Assembly: GCA_038562555.1 (NCBI GenBank)
Contig: JBCFBK010000045.1
Location: 1 to 48,216, forward strand
Reading direction: 5' to 3'
Source: JBCFBK01 sp038562555
Lineage (GTDB): Bacteria > Bacteroidota > Bacteroidia > Bacteroidales > Prolixibacteraceae
DNA length: 48,216 bases
In this document: piece after piece, positions 48,003 to 48,216 of the stretch
Layout: each line of letters opens with the position of its first letter
Numbering within the stretch: position 1 is the stretch's first letter
Made by a program: the position numbers and the translations under genes
The notes under the pieces: generated by a model
The model's input: only the letters and a program-made list of their open reading frames with translations
What the model was told of the DNA's origin: nothing
Databases searched by the model: none

Positions 48003-48216
48003 ATGACCACGATCAACGAAGACATAATTATTAAGTTTTTATCGGGGCAGGCTACTGAAGCAGAAGCATCGGAGATCCTGCGGTGGAAAAACAGCGATGA
48101 AGCAAACAGAAAAACATTCCGCGAAATTGAAGTCGCGTTCAATACCTCAGAGATTATTCTGGACCCGGAAAAATTTGATCCGTCGGTCGCTTATCCCCGA
48201 CTTCGATTCAAACTGA
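48003..48216 (+). CDS. FecR-type anti-sigma factor, N-terminal part
   Basis: The frame is open to the window end, 71 codons. The start MTTINEDIIIKFLSG, then QATEAEASEILRW and NRKTFREIEVAF, is typical of the N-terminal DUF4880/FecR cytoplasmic segment that binds the ECF sigma factor. The membrane helix and FecR domain lie outside the window. Together with the sigma factor it probably opens a polysaccharide-utilisation locus. A match could not be extended beyond the N-terminus. Confidence 0.8.
   Translation, partial: MTTINEDIIIKFLSGQATEAEASEILRWKNSDEANRKTFREIEVAFNTSEIILDPEKFDPSVAYPRLRFKL

Overview
The window comes from a member of the Bacteroidota, probably a free-living or sediment-type relative of Marinilabiliales/Prolixibacteraceae. 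The phylum rests on several independent signs: a SusC/SusD pair, an ECF sigma/FecR-type pair, a LytS/LytTR two-component system, a fused RibBA, a thiamin-riboswitch TonB receptor, and repeated promoters of the Bacteroidota type (-7 TAnnTTTG, -33 TTTG). The family level is only inference. No tRNA, rRNA, CRISPR array, prophage or intact insertion sequence is visible.

Left third (1-22.6 kb), mostly housekeeping: end of an LptF/LptG-type permease, a GT4 glycosyltransferase, ribBA and a small DUF5522-type protein; a tripartite MacAB/TolC-like efflux operon followed by a LytS kinase and LytTR regulator; fmt; a LysM glucosaminidase; cytidine deaminase; an RluA-type pseudouridine synthase; panB; dnaK; a divergent trehalose/glucan pair (GH15 enzyme and fused OtsA-OtsB); xseA-xseB.

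Middle (22.6-38.6 kb): a catabolic locus that resembles the ribose/nucleoside utilisation (rus) loci of Bacteroides. It holds an ADP-ribosylglycohydrolase lipoprotein, a LacI regulator, SusC, SusD, a BACON+FISUMP lipoprotein, two paralogous GH43-like beta-propeller lipoproteins, a canonical and a divergent nucleoside-hydrolase-fold protein, ribokinase and a sugar permease. Three LacI-type operators with core ACAAACGTTT[GA]T sit at the ADP-ribosylglycohydrolase, lacI and susC promoters. In two of them the operator contains the -33 TTTG. A coherent reading is: cell-surface capture and cleavage of ribosides, import of ribose, phosphorylation by ribokinase, all under one repressor.

Right part (38.6-48.2 kb): SUI1-like factor, beta-carbonic anhydrase, a TonB receptor behind a TPP riboswitch, a CorA/ZntB-type transporter, a GT2 glycosyltransferase, an uncharacterised protein, inositol monophosphatase, a Gfo/Idh oxidoreductase, and an ECF sigma factor with the start of a FecR-type anti-sigma factor, which probably opens another polysaccharide locus.

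The least explained signals are non-coding. (1) Degenerate tandem arrays with a seven-base period occupy many intergenic gaps, each locus using its own word; some run into the 3' ends of genes. (2) A 61-68 base stem-loop element with near-identical arms (ATGAAATAGCCA / TGGCTATTCCAT) occurs three times, each time in the same orientation ahead of a sugar-metabolism type gene. (3) A 121-base MITE-like element with 13-base inverted ends lies inside the rus-like locus.
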